From positions 1 to 5,183 of the forward strand of contig DSBE01000203.1 in the NCBI GenBank assembly GCA_011053085.1: DNA of 5,183 bases. The letters run 5' to 3'. The position numbers and the translations under genes were made by a program. The DNA comes from Chloroflexota bacterium (GTDB taxonomy: Bacteria > Chloroflexota > Anaerolineae > Anaerolineales > Anaerolineaceae). Shown piece after piece: positions 5,090-5,183 of this stretch (positions are counted from its first letter, which is position 1; every line of letters starts with the position of its first letter). Below the pieces are notes generated by a model. That model made no database searches and was not told the DNA's origin. It saw only the letters and a list, made by a program, of their open reading frames with translations.

Positions 5090-5183
5090 ACGATCTGTTG
5101 GCGAAACAAACACGCATTGTCCTGCGGCGGGTGGGCAAGACCGACCCGGAAAAGATCGAATATTACCTTGCGTACGATGGTTA
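5086..5183 (+). CDS. nuoF: NuoF-family NADH-binding flavoprotein subunit, N-terminal fragment cut by the window edge
   Basis: Only 32 full codons are visible. Residues 9-32 (TRIVLRRVGKTDPEKIEYYL, then AYDGY) match the typical N-terminus of NuoF and of the related HydB/HndC subunits, where an R-I-V-L-R strand is followed by G-x-x-D-P-E-x-I-E-x-Y and a G-G-Y/DGY turn. The full proteins bind FMN, NADH and a [4Fe-4S] cluster and oxidise or reduce NADH, but those regions lie beyond the right edge. A hydrogenase-type homologue often carries extra N- or C-terminal ferredoxin domains. There is little room here for an N-terminal thioredoxin-like extension, since the RIVLR strand begins at residue 10; a C-terminal one cannot be judged. 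The start is fixed by the ATGA overlap and the SD at 5072-5079. Confidence 0.85.
   Translation, partial: MNDLLAKQTRIVLRRVGKTDPEKIEYYLAYDG

Noticed and set aside
4604..5113. A 169-codon minus-strand frame opposite the nuoE-like gene
   Set aside because: It is antisense to a clearly recognised NuoE-family protein with all its cluster cysteines. It crosses the nuoE-nuoF junction and shows no domain.

Overview
The window is a bacterial chromosomal segment of moderately high GC. It holds five protein-coding genes, two of them cut by the window edges, and two informative intergenic regions. Gene density, strong GGAG-type ribosome binding sites and sigma70-like promoters all point to bacteria. Two features recall anaerobic Chloroflexota (Anaerolineae-type): a lipoprotein with a long Pro/Glu/Thr linker before a TolB/PD40-type propeller, and a NuoE/NuoF-type pair that is not preceded by nuoD. 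That assignment is an inference from style, not a proof. No RNA genes, mobile elements, CRISPR arrays or long repeats were seen.

Layout. Bases 1-744 (minus strand) encode the N-terminal 248 residues of a secreted lipoprotein whose C-terminus lies off the left edge. It has a consensus promoter (TTGACA, 16 nt, TATAAT) at 797-824. A 183-nt divergent intergenic region (745-927) separates it from a plus-strand pair. The first of the pair is a complete cytoplasmic GH38 alpha-mannosidase (928-3324, 798 aa). After a 28-nt gap comes an APH-fold small-molecule kinase resembling the streptomycin 6-kinase / hydroxyurea kinase family (3353-4327, 324 aa). The two are probably co-transcribed, and the kinase may act on a sugar released by the mannosidase rather than on an antibiotic.

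Bases 4328-4594 are a 267-nt regulatory region. It contains an 18-nt site close to the Rex (NADH/NAD+-sensing repressor) operator consensus, directly upstream of a good promoter (TTGAAA, 18 nt, TATAAT). The predicted leader is about 190 nt long and carries a possible 16-codon leader ORF with its own Shine-Dalgarno sequence. The genes behind it are a NuoE-family [2Fe-2S] subunit (4595-5089) and, overlapping it by 4 nt, the start of a NuoF-family NADH-binding subunit (5086 to the right edge).

The main new hypothesis is redox control. A Rex-type site sits exactly where it could repress an NADH-oxidising NuoEF module. Because the module starts its own transcription unit and does not follow nuoD, it may belong to an NADH-linked hydrogenase or similar diaphorase rather than to respiratory complex I. 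The two halves of the window (glycan breakdown and NADH re-oxidation) are not visibly linked beyond adjacency.
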